Source: CAVWXT01 sp963759115 (lineage in GTDB: Bacteria; Planctomycetota; Planctomycetia; Pirellulales; Thermoguttaceae). Taken from it: a stretch of DNA of 64,000 bases. Shown here piece after piece: positions 36,711 to 45,711 of the stretch; positions within the stretch are counted from its first letter, which is position 1, and every line of letters begins with the position of its first letter. The stretch is from assembly GCA_963759115.1 (NCBI GenBank), contig CAVWXT010000006.1, positions 1,054,001 through 1,118,000 of the forward strand, read 5' to 3'. Under the pieces are notes generated by a model. It had not been told where the DNA came from and did not search any database. It saw only the letters and a list, made by a program, of their open reading frames with translations. The position numbers and the translations under genes were made by a program.

Positions 36711-38609
36711 ATGGATCGTCGTGGCTTTCTACAAACCACCGGCTTGGGCGCCGTGGCGGCGCTTGTCGGCAAAACGGCCGCGGCCGCGCCGGCAACCGAA
36801 CCGACGGCTTCGCCCGTCAAACAGCTTCCGAAACGCAGCGAGGTTCCTCAATCGGATACCTGGGACCTGTCGAGCCTCTTCCCCAGCGACAAAGCCTGGG
36901 ATGATGCCTTTGCCGCGTGGCAGAAGCAGATTGAAGGCTACGCCGCCTTTCAAGGGAAACTGGCGGAAAGCGCTCAAAAGCTGGCCGCCTGCCTGCAATT
37001 CGATCTGGACGTGGACCGCGCGGGCGACCGGCTCGGCACGTACGCCATGTTGAAGACGGCCGAGGACCAGTCGAACAGCGTCTATCAACGGATGCAGGGC
37101 CGCTTCACCCAGGTTGTTAGCCGTGCCGCTCAGGCCGGCAGCTACATCCGCCCGGAAGTCCTCGCCGTTCCGCAGGCCAAGATGGAGGAGTTCCTGCAAG
37201 ATCCGGCGTTGGCCCCCTACAAGCTCCTGTTGACGCGCATCCTCCGCTACAAGCCGCACACGCTGGGCCAGAAGGAAGAGAAACTCCTGGCGATGCAGAC
37301 CGAGATGGCCGAAGCGGCCGGCCGAATCTTCCGCCAGCTTAACGACACCGACATCAAGTTCGGCACGGTCAAGAACGAAAAAGGGCAGCCGATCGAATTG
37401 AGCCACGGCACCTTCATCACGCTCTTGTACTCGCCGGATCGCGACGTCCGGGCCACGGCCTTCCACACCTACTACGAGCAATACAAGGCCCACGAGCACA
37501 CGCTGGCCGCCTCGCTCAACGCATCGGTCGAGCGCGACGTCTACTATGCCAAGGTCCGCAATTATCCGTCGGCGCTGGAAGCGGCCCTGTTCCCCGATCA
37601 GGTGCCGGCGTCGGTGTACGACAACTTGATCGCGTCGATCCACGGCCAACTGCCGGCGTTGCACCATTACTACGACGTGCGGCGGCGAAAGATGCAGTTG
37701 AAAGACATCCACCACTACGACACCTACGTGCCGATCCTGGCGGAAATGCGGAGCCGCCACACCTGGGACGAGGCGGTCAAGGTGGTGCTGACCGCGTTGG
37801 AACCGCTGGGCAGCGAGTACGGCGGCGTGCTCGAACGCGGGCTGCGCGGCCGATGGTGCGACCGCTACGAGAACCGCGGCAAGCGCAGCGGGGCCTTCTC
37901 CGCCGGCTCCTACGACGGCGATCCCTACATCCTCATCAACTATCAGCCCGATGTGCTCGACCACGTCTTCACGCTGGCCCACGAGGCGGGCCACTCGATG
38001 CACAGCTACTTCTCGGCCAAGAACCAACCCTTCGCCTACTACAACTACTCGATTTTCGTGGCCGAAGTGGCCAGCACGTTCAACGAGCAACTCCTCAGCC
38101 GCTATCTCTTGCAGCACGCTCGCGACAACCACGAGCGGGCGTTCCTGCTGAACCGGCAGATCGACGCCATCCGCAGCACGATCTTCCGCCAGACGATGTT
38201 CGCCGAGTTCGAGAAGCTGGCCCATGCCTCGGTCGAAGCGGGAGAGCCGCTGACGCTGGACCGGCTGACGGAGATCTATCGCGGGCTGCTCAAGCTGTAC
38301 TTCGGGCCCGATTTCTCCCTCGATCCGGAATTGGACCTGGAGTGCCTGCGCGTGCCGCACTTCTACCGGGCGTTCTACGTCTACAAGTACGCGACGGGCA
38401 TGTCGGCCGCGATGGCCCTGGTGGATCGCGTTACCGGCGGCGGCCGCGCGGAACTGGACGATTATCTCAACTTCCTCAAGGGCGGCTGCTCCAAGGACCC
38501 CTTGGACCTCTTGCGCGGCGCGGGCGTCGACATGGAGAAGCCGCAGCAGGTCGACAACGCCCTGGGGCAATTCGGCCGGATGGTGAAGGAGTTGGATTCG
38601 CTGGGTTAA
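36711..38609 (+). CDS. M3 family oligoendopeptidase (PepF-like), exported
   Basis: 632 intact residues. The N-terminus MDRRGFLQTTGLGAVAALVG has a twin-arginine-like signal. The zinc site is LAHEAGHSMHSYFS with the third ligand in FVAEVASTFNEQ; GLRGRWCDRYENRGKRSGAFS is the usual substrate loop of PepF. It hydrolyses oligopeptides, here apparently outside the cytoplasm. The ISH3-like element begins 18 bases after the stop. Confidence 0.9.
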   Translation: MDRRGFLQTTGLGAVAALVGKTAAAAPATEPTASPVKQLPKRSEVPQSDTWDLSSLFPSDKAWDDAFAAWQKQIEGYAAFQGKLAESAQKLAACLQFDLDVDRAGDRLGTYAMLKTAEDQSNSVYQRMQGRFTQVVSRAAQAGSYIRPEVLAVPQAKMEEFLQDPALAPYKLLLTRILRYKPHTLGQKEEKLLAMQTEMAEAAGRIFRQLNDTDIKFGTVKNEKGQPIELSHGTFITLLYSPDRDVRATAFHTYYEQYKAHEHTLAASLNASVERDVYYAKVRNYPSALEAALFPDQVPASVYDNLIASIHGQLPALHHYYDVRRRKMQLKDIHHYDTYVPILAEMRSRHTWDEAVKVVLTALEPLGSEYGGVLERGLRGRWCDRYENRGKRSGAFSAGSYDGDPYILINYQPDVLDHVFTLAHEAGHSMHSYFSAKNQPFAYYNYSIFVAEVASTFNEQLLSRYLLQHARDNHERAFLLNRQIDAIRSTIFRQTMFAEFEKLAHASVEAGEPLTLDRLTEIYRGLLKLYFGPDFSLDPELDLECLRVPHFYRAFYVYKYATGMSAAMALVDRVTGGGRAELDDYLNFLKGGCSKDPLDLLRGAGVDMEKPQQVDNALGQFGRMVKELDSLG

Positions 38610-38626
38610 GTCGCGTCGCAATAGGT

Positions 38627-39961
38627 TCAGTAGTTCCAAATTTGGCTATGTGTGGCGATGTGCCGTAAGTCGTTCATAGGTATGACGATCCAGTCCGAGG
38701 GTTTTGTTGGCGCCGAGGGCTTGTTGAACGATCTGGGTGATCCACAAGAGCATTTCTTGGAAACGAAGCAATTCCAGAAAGAGTTGCGGTTCCTCGGTGA
38801 ATTTTCCTTTGGCGAAGCGAAAATGAATCCACACCCACACGTTGCGCAGCACCAGAGCAATGCCCACGAACAGCAGACGCAACGCTGGATCGCGCGTGCA
38901 TGTCTTGATCTTCGCCTCGTTCATCTGGCGGTAGCTCGTCTCGATGCCGAAACGCTTGCGATAGGTTTCGCGTATCTCCGCAGGTGTTCGCCGCACCTTC
39001 GACACCACGTAGAGAAGCCGCTTGCGCCGCCGCCGGCCGGTCTTCTCGTCGGTGAAATGCTTGCTGGCAACGCAAATGTTCACGGTCACGCTGGCCTTCG
39101 GTTTCTCTTTCGTTTGGCCCGAGGTGATCGTCTCCCGATAGTAGCCGTGTTTCTTCTTCAACAGTGCTCGCAAGCCGTGCGGCGGAGTCTTGGGGTCCTT
39201 GGGCTTTCGGCCTCGCACGACGGCGGGAATGATGAATCCACGACGGGCGCGAAGAAGATACTGAATGACTTCTACGCTGAAAAAGCCCTTGTCCAGCAGC
39301 AAAAAGCGGATTTTTACGCCTCGGCGACGAACAATCGCCAACAGCCGCTGAAGCACCTCTTTCATCGAGTCGCCGTACTCGACTCGCACCAGCGCCAAGG
39401 TGTAACGGTAGCCTTTGTGGAGTACCACAGCCGTGGCGTAGGCATGGAAATGGGTGGTGCCCGACTTCGGTTCGCCTCGAAAGATTTCCTTCTTGTCCCG
39501 CGCCGGCTGCCCGTGATAGGGAATCAGCGTCAGGTCGATCGCCACCATGCGGGATTTGCGTCGCAACGCCTTGGGCACATGCGTCACCAAGGCGAGGTTC
39601 AAACGACGTTCGAGTTCGGCGATTTCCGGCAACGTTACGGCCAAGGCGTTGCGAATCGTCTGATCCGACGGTGCATCGGCCAGATCGCGGCAGGCGGCAA
39701 ACACGGAAACCACCCGTGCCGCGGCAATCAGGAGAATTTGGAGAAGCGTGGAAGTCGAACATTTATAACCCCGATACTCAAGGCGAAGCGCCGTCCCTAT
39801 CCAGTCCTCGGCGTACGCGTGGACCTCCGCCTTGGTGATGATATACTCCGTTTGTGAACGCATGGGTTTCCTCCTTGTGTGAACCTGGTTTGTGACCCAA
39901 GTTCTTTACTGGAGGAACCTTGCGTTCACCTATATCAATTTCCCGAATTTGGAACTACTGA
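38627..39961 (-). mobile_element. IS4/ISH3-like insertion sequence
   Basis: The terminal inverted repeat TCAGTAGTTCCAAATTTGG at 38627 has its complement ending at 39961 (one mismatch over about 17 bases). GGT stands on both sides, a possible short target duplication. It holds one intact transposase and is inserted just behind the M3 peptidase gene. Confidence 0.85.
38646..39863 (-). CDS. IS4/ISH3-type DDE transposase
   Basis: 405 intact residues. RMVAIDLTLIPYHG (first D), FLLLDKGFFSV (second D) and TYRKRFGIETSYRQMNEAK (YR...E signature) give the DDE triad order of IS4-related enzymes. No stop or frameshift, so the element may be active. Confidence 0.9.
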   Translation of the reverse strand: MRSQTEYIITKAEVHAYAEDWIGTALRLEYRGYKCSTSTLLQILLIAAARVVSVFAACRDLADAPSDQTIRNALAVTLPEIAELERRLNLALVTHVPKALRRKSRMVAIDLTLIPYHGQPARDKKEIFRGEPKSGTTHFHAYATAVVLHKGYRYTLALVRVEYGDSMKEVLQRLLAIVRRRGVKIRFLLLDKGFFSVEVIQYLLRARRGFIIPAVVRGRKPKDPKTPPHGLRALLKKKHGYYRETITSGQTKEKPKASVTVNICVASKHFTDEKTGRRRRKRLLYVVSKVRRTPAEIRETYRKRFGIETSYRQMNEAKIKTCTRDPALRLLFVGIALVLRNVWVWIHFRFAKGKFTEEPQLFLELLRFQEMLLWITQIVQQALGANKTLGLDRHTYERLTAHRHT

Positions 39962-39976
39962 GGTTGGTCAAGTTGG

Positions 39977-40062
39977 TAGGACGGATTTCCCAATCCGTCC
40001 CGAGAAACGTCGCATTTCTCAGTCCACGTCCGAAGACTGGATGGATTGGGAAATCCGTCCTG
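39977..40062. repeat. GACGGATTTCCCAATCCGTC palindrome, copy 1
   Basis: AGGACGGATTTCCCAATCC on the left is mirrored by GGATTGGGAAATCCGTCCT on the right, each arm itself partly palindromic. Further copies lie at 47674-47727 and, as a half unit, 59554-59575. Confidence 0.85.
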
Positions 40063-40066
40063 CCGT

Positions 40067-40852
40067 TCACTCCCACGCCAGCGTCACGGGCGAGCCGACG
40101 CCAATGCCCAACCGGCGCGCGGCGCTGTCGCCCACCAGCGCCAGTTCCAAGCGGCCGCCAGAACCGATCACGGCCACCAGCGTTCCGCTCGGCTGGGCGG
40201 CGTAGGCGTGGTAGATGCCCCACGTTTCATAGATGTTGCAGACGACGCACGCACGGCGATCGGTCGGTCGGCCGGCCAGCATGTCGGCCGTGATGTTGGT
40301 GATCAGGTTGCCGAAGTCGTCGATCTCGACGACCGCGCCGTCGATGCGGGTCGGGCTCTGACGCGCCTCGGGCCAATCGAGCGTCGCCAGTCGTTCCAGC
40401 GGCGGGCCCAGCCGGTCGGGATCGAGCCCCATCGCCAGCCGCGCGGCCACCGGCGCCATGATGTCGCGGCCGTGGAACGTCGTCGAGACTTTGGCCAGCC
40501 AATACGCCGGCTCGCTGAGGCGAATGAGTTTCTGCGGCGGCGTTCGCGCCGCCAGCCGGCTGAGCAAACCATTGTCGGGGGCGAGGAAGTGGTGTTGGCC
40601 GATCCGCGCGTAGACGATGGCCCGGTCCGTGCCCACGCCCGGATCGACCACGGCCACGTGGATTGTCTCGGGCGGGAACCAATCGGCCGCGTTGTCCAGC
40701 AAGAGGGCCGCCCGGCGGATGTCTTGCGGCGGGATGTCGTGGGCGATGTCGATGATGGTGGCCGTCGGACAAATCGACAGGATCACCCCTTTCACCACCG
40801 CCACGTAGTGGCTGCCGAAGCCGAAGTCGGTGGTCAGGGTAATGATGGACAT
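40067..40852 (-). CDS. SAM hydrolase / adenosyl-chloride synthase superfamily (DUF62)
   Basis: 261 intact residues. ITLTTDFGFGSHYVAVVKG at the start, VAVVDPGVGTDRAIVY, FLAPDNGLLS and IDDFGNLITNI are the conserved motifs of the SAM hydroxide adenosyltransferase (duf-62) family, which hydrolyses SAM to adenosine and methionine. ATG 40852. It stands alone between an IS and a PIN gene. Confidence 0.88.
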   Translation of the reverse strand: MSIITLTTDFGFGSHYVAVVKGVILSICPTATIIDIAHDIPPQDIRRAALLLDNAADWFPPETIHVAVVDPGVGTDRAIVYARIGQHHFLAPDNGLLSRLAARTPPQKLIRLSEPAYWLAKVSTTFHGRDIMAPVAARLAMGLDPDRLGPPLERLATLDWPEARQSPTRIDGAVVEIDDFGNLITNITADMLAGRPTDRRACVVCNIYETWGIYHAYAAQPSGTLVAVIGSGGRLELALVGDSAARRLGIGVGSPVTLAWE

Positions 40853-40871
40853 GTTCCACGAGTCTCCTCAG

Positions 40872-41291
40872 TCAAACCATCTCAATTTTCTGCTTCCTGC
40901 AGACGTCAGCAAAGTCCCGTTCGTTGAACGTAGCCAGCAAATCAATTTTGACGTTCTTGTCTTCCATGATCAGGCGGATCAAACAGTCGATCATGCTCAA
41001 CGGCCGGTGTTGCGTAAGAGCGGACGAGAAAGTGAGTTTCATCGCGTCCTCACGATAACGGGTGTCGTCGAGACGTTCCACGTGAGGGCGTGCAAGGTAG
41101 TCTTTGAGTTGCTTCAGCGCCAGCGTCTTCTTCACGAACTTCGTTCTTAGGGTCTCATACATAGTTGGCCACGGAACGACGAGTTGGCATCCATCGAGGG
41201 CTTGAACCTTCCTGTCGACGCTGCCGACGTACGAATCGTCACGAGCGAACATCGCATACCAAACACCCGTATCGACTAATGCATATCGCAT
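40872..41291 (-). CDS. PIN-domain ribonuclease, probable toxin
   Basis: 139 intact residues. ALVDTGVWYAMF (first acidic residue), an internal ETLRTK, SMIDCLIRLIME and LLATFNERDF give the acidic residues of a VapC-type PIN nuclease. It follows its presumed partner by 3 bases on the same strand, as in toxin-antitoxin operons. ATG 41291. Confidence 0.78.
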   Translation of the reverse strand: MRYALVDTGVWYAMFARDDSYVGSVDRKVQALDGCQLVVPWPTMYETLRTKFVKKTLALKQLKDYLARPHVERLDDTRYREDAMKLTFSSALTQHRPLSMIDCLIRLIMEDKNVKIDLLATFNERDFADVCRKQKIEMV

Positions 41292-41294
41292 GAT

Positions 41295-41618
41295 TCAACT
41301 CTCATCAGACTCAGACTCGCCGGTGCTGCCGCTAAAGCCGGCCCACGGGGACAACTTCGCCTTCCAATTATGAATCGCGCATGGGTCTTGCCGTCCTCGC
41401 CCGCCCAGACGAGGTAGATTCGTGTCTTCTTCGTTACATCGATGGCACTCCTGATATCCTGCTCCAGCGACTCGGGAAAGTTGCCCTCGCATTCATACTT
41501 CATGTACGCGACGCTATCGCCGCACTCCCTTGCCTCGTGCTCGTCGAGCCATGCATAAATGCCCTCGTAGTCGCCGCGGAGCCCAAGATCAAAGCTAAGC
41601 CACATACGCACTTCCATA
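41295..41618 (-). CDS. Acidic partner gene of the PIN toxin, unrecognised family
   Basis: About 108 residues from ATG 41618 (MEVRMWLSFDLGLRGDYEG). It is rich in E/D (YAWLDEHEARECGDSVAYM). A missing base near 41373 shifts the end; corrected, it finishes in SGSTGESESDES then TGA 41295. I do not recognise a DNA-binding antitoxin fold. Position and spacing suggest the antitoxin role. An ISL3-type element starts 18 bases upstream of its start codon. Confidence 0.6.
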
Positions 41619-41636
41619 ATGAATGCTCCTTTTTTC

Positions 41637-43303
41637 GGCTCTTCCGGTTCTGGGTGCGAACGCCGCACAAACCCGAGGCTCAACAATAGCGGCCGTTATA
41701 CTACGCGCGACGGTTGCTTGAACGCCCCAGGCACGTAATTCTCGCCATATTAGCCCCCCCACAAGAATATAGTGCAACAGGGATTGCGAGCGTAAGTGCT
41801 TGTCCGGGAACATGTTCCGCCGCCTCCTCCCTGCGGGCGCCGATTTCGCGAGTTGGGAAGGTTGCTGTTGGCCCGAGGTCGCCCGCGGCGTTACCTTGCT
41901 CAAGCGGCGGCGGTCGGACCAACGCGGTTGTTGCCTTCGCCCCGTCGCAGAAGACACCGCCAACCAAGGAGGCCACGGATGGCTCAGGTCGAGGTCAAAG
42001 TGAAGTTGGATTTGCCGCCGGGTGTGGAACTGTTGGGATACGAGCGCTCGCGCGACGGGCACGGCTTCGAGGTCAAGTTCCCCCTGCCCGACTCTTGCCG
42101 TTGTGAGCAGTGCGGCCACGAAGAGCCGTCCACCTACGAGTACAAGAACACCGTCTATGTGGTCCGCGACCTGGACCTGTGGGGTCAGCCGAGCTTCCTG
42201 ATCTTCCAGCCTTGCTTCCATCGTTGCTCGCGCTGTGGGCATCGCCAGGAGCATTTCGCCCCCTTCAAGCGGAAGAAGGTGCTGTACACGTACCGCTTCG
42301 AGGAATACGTGCTGCGGATGCTCATCGGCAGCAACGAAGAAGAGGTGGCCGCGCGGCTGGGCATCTCGGCGGAGACCGTGGAACTGATCGTCGAGAACCA
42401 GTTGAAGGACGACAAGCGGATCGACCCGGCACGGGTCATCAAGCACGTGGGCATGGACGAAATCAGCCTCAAGAAGCGGCACAAGTTGTACGTGACGGTG
42501 ATGACGGACTTGACCGACCCGGAGTCGCCGAAGGTGCTGGCGGTGGCCCGCGGGCGCGACACGGCAGCGGCCCTCGAATGCCTGGGGAAATTGACGCCCG
42601 AGCAGCGCACCGCGGTGGAAACGCACCGCGTGGACATGGGGAAGGTCTACGGCCCGGTCTGCAACGAGCAACTTCGCAACAGCCGGTTGGTGGTGGACCG
42701 GTTCCACGTGGCCAAGCAGTTCAACGAGGTGGTGGATGAGTTGCGAAAAAAAAAGCACGCGGAAGCACAAGGCCCAGTTGTCCAAAGCCGAGCAGAAACG
42801 GTTCCGCTCGCTGATGTGGGAGTTCCGCCGCGACCCGAAGGACCTGAAGCCCGAGGAACGCGAGTCGCTGGATCGGCTGTTCGTCGAGTTGCCTGTGTTG
42901 AAGGACGTGTATGACGTGCGCGTGCGGTTCAAGGAGATCTTCGACACCGCGCCGGATCGCGCCACAGCGGAACAGCAGTTGGCCGAACTCCGCGCGCGGA
43001 CCGAAGCGCTGGGGCTGGACTTCGCCAAGTTCTGGACGACCTACGACAACTGGAAGACGGGCATCCTGAACTACTTCGACGGGCGGTACACCAGCGCGGC
43101 GGTTGAAGGTATCAACAACAAGGCCCGCGTCATCACCAAACGCTGCTACGGCGTGAAGTCAGCCGACACGCTCTGGAACCGGCTGCTCCTGGACTTGAAC
43201 CGGGCGTCGGAAGCCGCCGGGCGGACCATCGCCGAGCTACGCGAGATCGTCCGTGGCCTGAAGGCTGAATTTCTCGCGTTCTGCACCTAAAACCGGAAGA
43301 GCC
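41637..43303 (+). mobile_element. ISL3-family insertion sequence, complete
   Basis: 1667 bp. GGCTCTTCCGGTTCTGGGTG at the left end is inverted at the right end (...ACCTAAAACCGGAAGAGCC). The 8-base direct repeat CTTTTTTC flanks it (41629-41636 and 43304-43311), the usual ISL3 target size. It was inserted between gatB and the PIN operon. Confidence 0.93.
41979..43290 (+). CDS. ISL3-family transposase
   Basis: It starts at ATG 41979 behind AAGGAGG. A zinc-finger N-terminus (CRCEQCGHEE, CSRCGHRQEHF) is followed by a helix-turn-helix (EEVAARLGISAETVE) and the DDE domain (VGMDEISLKKRH, VDRFHVAKQFNEV, EGINNKARVITKRCYG). A run of nine A at 42746-42754 puts the last third one frame away; eight A would give one 436-residue protein. 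Confidence 0.88.
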
Positions 43304-43330
43304 CTTTTTTCGTTATCGTCGCGATACGCT

Positions 43331-44998
43331 CTAACAGGCGGTTGATTGTTCTTGATCGCGGATCAGTTGGAGGCACAAATCTCGCACGCGATTCGGGTTG
43401 ACGTTGGGGTTCTTCTTCTTCGCCTGGCCGATCAGGGCGCCGAGGCCCTTCAGCTTGCCCTCCTTCACCTCGGCCACGACCTTCGGGTTGGCGTGGATCA
43501 ACTCGCGGCAAAGCTCGACGATGGCCGACTCGTCCACTGCCTCGATCCCAAGGCTCGCAATAGCCTCGGCCAGCGGCTTGCCCGAGGCCACCATCGCGCC
43601 CAGCACTTCGCGGCCGCGGCTGGTATCGAAGGCCCCGCTGCGGACCTTGCCGATCAACTCGGCCAGCACCTGGGGGCGAACGGGATACCGGCCGATGTCG
43701 ACCTGCTGGTCGTTGAGCCATCGCAGCACGTCCTGCTGGATCCAATTGCTGGCCACCTTGCCGTCGCCGCAAGCGCCGGCCAGCTCGATGTAGTAATCGA
43801 CCAATGCGCGGCCTTGGTTCACCAGCACGTCGCTATCGTACGGCGTGATGCCATAGGTCCGTTCGAGCCGCGTGCGGAGGGCGGCGGGCAACTCGCCCAG
43901 CGACGCCCGCACTTGTTCCACCTCGGCCTTCGTCACGGTGACCGGCACGAGGTCGGGATCGGGGAAGTAGCGATAGTCGCTCGATTCTTCCTTGGAGCGC
44001 TGTTCGTGGGTCGTCTGCGAGACTTCGTCCCAGCCGCGGGTCGACTTGGGCACGTCGCCCAGTTTGTGGCCGGTCTCCTGCCACTCGGTCCATTGTCGTT
44101 GGGCCTCATACGCCAGCGCCCGCTCGACCGCGCGGAAGCTATTCATGTTCTTCACTTCGACGATGGGCGTGGCGATCTTGCCCTGCGGCGGAAAAGGGGT
44201 CAGTCCCCATTTGTGCGTAGCACCCTCCGGGCCGTTCCGGCAAATGAGGACTGACCCCTTTTCCGCCACGTCGATGTGTAGATTGATGTTGGCGTCGACG
44301 CGCAGACTGCCTTCCTGCATGTTGCAGTCGGAAACGCCCAGATAGTTCAACAGCAGCTTCAACTCGGTGAGATAGGCCTTGGCCTCGGCGGGCGAGCGGA
44401 GGTCGGGCTCGCTGACGATTTCCAGCAGCGGAGTACCGGCCCGGTTCAGGTCGATGCGGCTGTCGGCCTTGCCGCGGGCGTAAAGGGGGACAGCCCCCCT
44501 TTGCCGGAACGGCCCGACCAACCTTTGGTCGGTGCCCGGTGCTTCGCACAAAGGGGGACTGTCCCCCTTTACGCCCTTGCCACTTTCGTCGTGCATGCTT
44601 TTGCCGGCGTCTTCTTCGAGATGGGCGCGGATGATGCCGATCCGCCGCAGTGGCGCCCCTTGTTCACCTTCAATTTCCAGCCAGCCGTTGCGGCTCAGCG
44701 GCAGGTCGAATTGGCTGATCTGATAGCCCTTGGGCAAATCGGGATAATAGTAGTTCTTGCGGTCCCATTTGGTGAAGTGGGGAATCTCGCAGTTCAGGGC
44801 CACGGCCGTCCGCAGCGACAGCGCGAACGCCTTGCGGTTCATCACGGGCAGCGACCCCGGCATGCCGATGCACACCGGGCAGGTCTGCGTATTGGGCGGC
44901 GCGCCGAACTTCGTGCTGCACCCGCAAAACATCTTGCTCTCCGTGAGCAACTGCACGTGAACTTCAAGACCGATGATGATGGTGTAGGGGTCGGACAT
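43331..44998 (-). CDS. gatB: Asp/Glu-tRNA(Asn/Gln) amidotransferase subunit B with two in-frame inserts
   Basis: 555 intact residues against roughly 480-500 for the family. IGLEVHVQLLTESKMFCGC, YYYPDLPKGYQISQ and ESSDYRYFPDPDL are canonical. The excess is two palindromic elements read in frame: one after HDESGK (44476-44576) and one after HIDVAEK (44186-44267). It corrects mischarged tRNAs together with GatA and GatC, encoded nearby. ATG 44998. Confidence 0.93.
   Translation of the reverse strand: MSDPYTIIIGLEVHVQLLTESKMFCGCSTKFGAPPNTQTCPVCIGMPGSLPVMNRKAFALSLRTAVALNCEIPHFTKWDRKNYYYPDLPKGYQISQFDLPLSRNGWLEIEGEQGAPLRRIGIIRAHLEEDAGKSMHDESGKGVKGDSPPLCEAPGTDQRLVGPFRQRGAVPLYARGKADSRIDLNRAGTPLLEIVSEPDLRSPAEAKAYLTELKLLLNYLGVSDCNMQEGSLRVDANINLHIDVAEKGSVLICRNGPEGATHKWGLTPFPPQGKIATPIVEVKNMNSFRAVERALAYEAQRQWTEWQETGHKLGDVPKSTRGWDEVSQTTHEQRSKEESSDYRYFPDPDLVPVTVTKAEVEQVRASLGELPAALRTRLERTYGITPYDSDVLVNQGRALVDYYIELAGACGDGKVASNWIQQDVLRWLNDQQVDIGRYPVRPQVLAELIGKVRSGAFDTSRGREVLGAMVASGKPLAEAIASLGIEAVDESAIVELCRELIHANPKVVAEVKEGKLKGLGALIGQAKKKNPNVNPNRVRDLCLQLIRDQEQSTAC
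44186..44267 (-). repeat. Palindrome inside gatB (AAAAGGGGTCAGTCC type)
   Basis: GGCGGAAAAGGGGTCAGTCC and its complement form the ends of an 82-bp element. The interior TGCGTAGCACC and CCGTTCCGGCAAA resemble the element at 44476-44576. It adds about 27 residues to GatB without a frameshift. Confidence 0.88.
44476..44576 (-). repeat. Palindrome inside gatB flanked by a 7-bp direct repeat
   Basis: GGGCGTAAAGGGGGACAG at one end is exactly inverted at the other; the centre has CCGACCAACCTTTGGTCGG. The direct repeat CCTTGCC stands at 44467-44473 and 44575-44581, exactly 108 bases apart, so the insert equals 36 codons. Confidence 0.92.
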
Positions 44999-45010
44999 GG
45001 CGAGGGACGA

Positions 45011-45033
45011 GAGATTGGGGATTGGGGATTAGC
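45011..45033 (-). repeat. GATTGGGGATTGGGGATTAG repeat before gatB
   Basis: It lies 13 bases upstream of the gatB start on the minus strand and is the complement of the type of unit found before pgsA (26728-26755). Confidence 0.7.
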
Positions 45034-45092
45034 GGCCGTCGGCGGGTCGCGCTGGCGTCTACCAGTACGCGCCCGTTCTCAAATCTTTCCGC

Positions 45093-45386
45093 TCACGTTC
45101 CCCACATGTTGAAAGCAAAGGTCGCAAAGCAAACGGACGATGTTGCCAATGCAAAGACGGAGATCAGCAGAGCGAGGGCTAATTTGATGCCAAAGCGATG
45201 TATCGAGAGTATGCCAAACCACGCAAGAGAGAAGTAACCGGTAAATGCCAGCAGTGCCGGCAGGATGAACACAAGAACATCAAAGCGGAATACTGGAGAG
45301 AGGTCCTTGACTCTTCCATAATAGAGGATAACGCTGAAAGCAAAGTGTGCGATCCCGACAAGTACTATTCTGCCAACGTGGGCCAC
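45093..45386 (-). CDS. Small membrane protein
   Basis: 97 residues with three hydrophobic segments (about 5-22, 33-57 and 66-93). It begins at a GTG that overlaps the stop of the gene before it, so the two are probably co-translated. No family recognised. Confidence 0.55.
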   Translation of the reverse strand: MAHVGRIVLVGIAHFAFSVILYYGRVKDLSPVFRFDVLVFILPALLAFTGYFSLAWFGILSIHRFGIKLALALLISVFALATSSVCFATFAFNMWGT

Positions 45387-45628
45387 TACGACGTCCCCTG
45401 CATCTCACTCGGTTCGACCTGCATGACGTGCAACAGCGACACCGTCACCAAACGGTCGTAAATCGGGCGCGGATCATCAGGCGCAGGCACGCCAATGGCT
45501 ACCGTGGAACGCCCAACCATCGCCAATTCAGGATGTCGGACCTCATACGTCCGTCCGTCGGTTAGCGTCAGTCGAATCGGCTGAAACGGCTTCTTCTGAA
45601 GAAAATCGCGGATATCTTCCGGCCGCAT
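45386..45628 (-). CDS. Conserved small planctomycete protein, function unknown
   Basis: 80 residues from ATG 45628 (MRPEDIRDFLQKKPFQPIRL), chosen because GGAGGA lies 7 bases upstream; a second in-frame ATG is at 45646. LTDGRTYEVRHPELAMVGRSTV and SLLHVMQVEPSE are the recurrent features of this short family. Role unknown. Confidence 0.7.
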   Translation of the reverse strand: MRPEDIRDFLQKKPFQPIRLTLTDGRTYEVRHPELAMVGRSTVAIGVPAPDDPRPIYDRLVTVSLLHVMQVEPSEMQGTS

Positions 45629-45711
45629 GGTGCCGTCCTCCTGCATGCATGAAAAGGCAAGGCCCGAACCATCAGCATTGTAGCGTTCCGACGCCCTCCC
45701 TGTCCAGGGGG

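Noticed and set aside
36729..38639. A 636-codon open frame on the minus strand
   Set aside because: It is antisense to the intact M3 peptidase and has no family motif; long antisense frames are common in GC-rich DNA.
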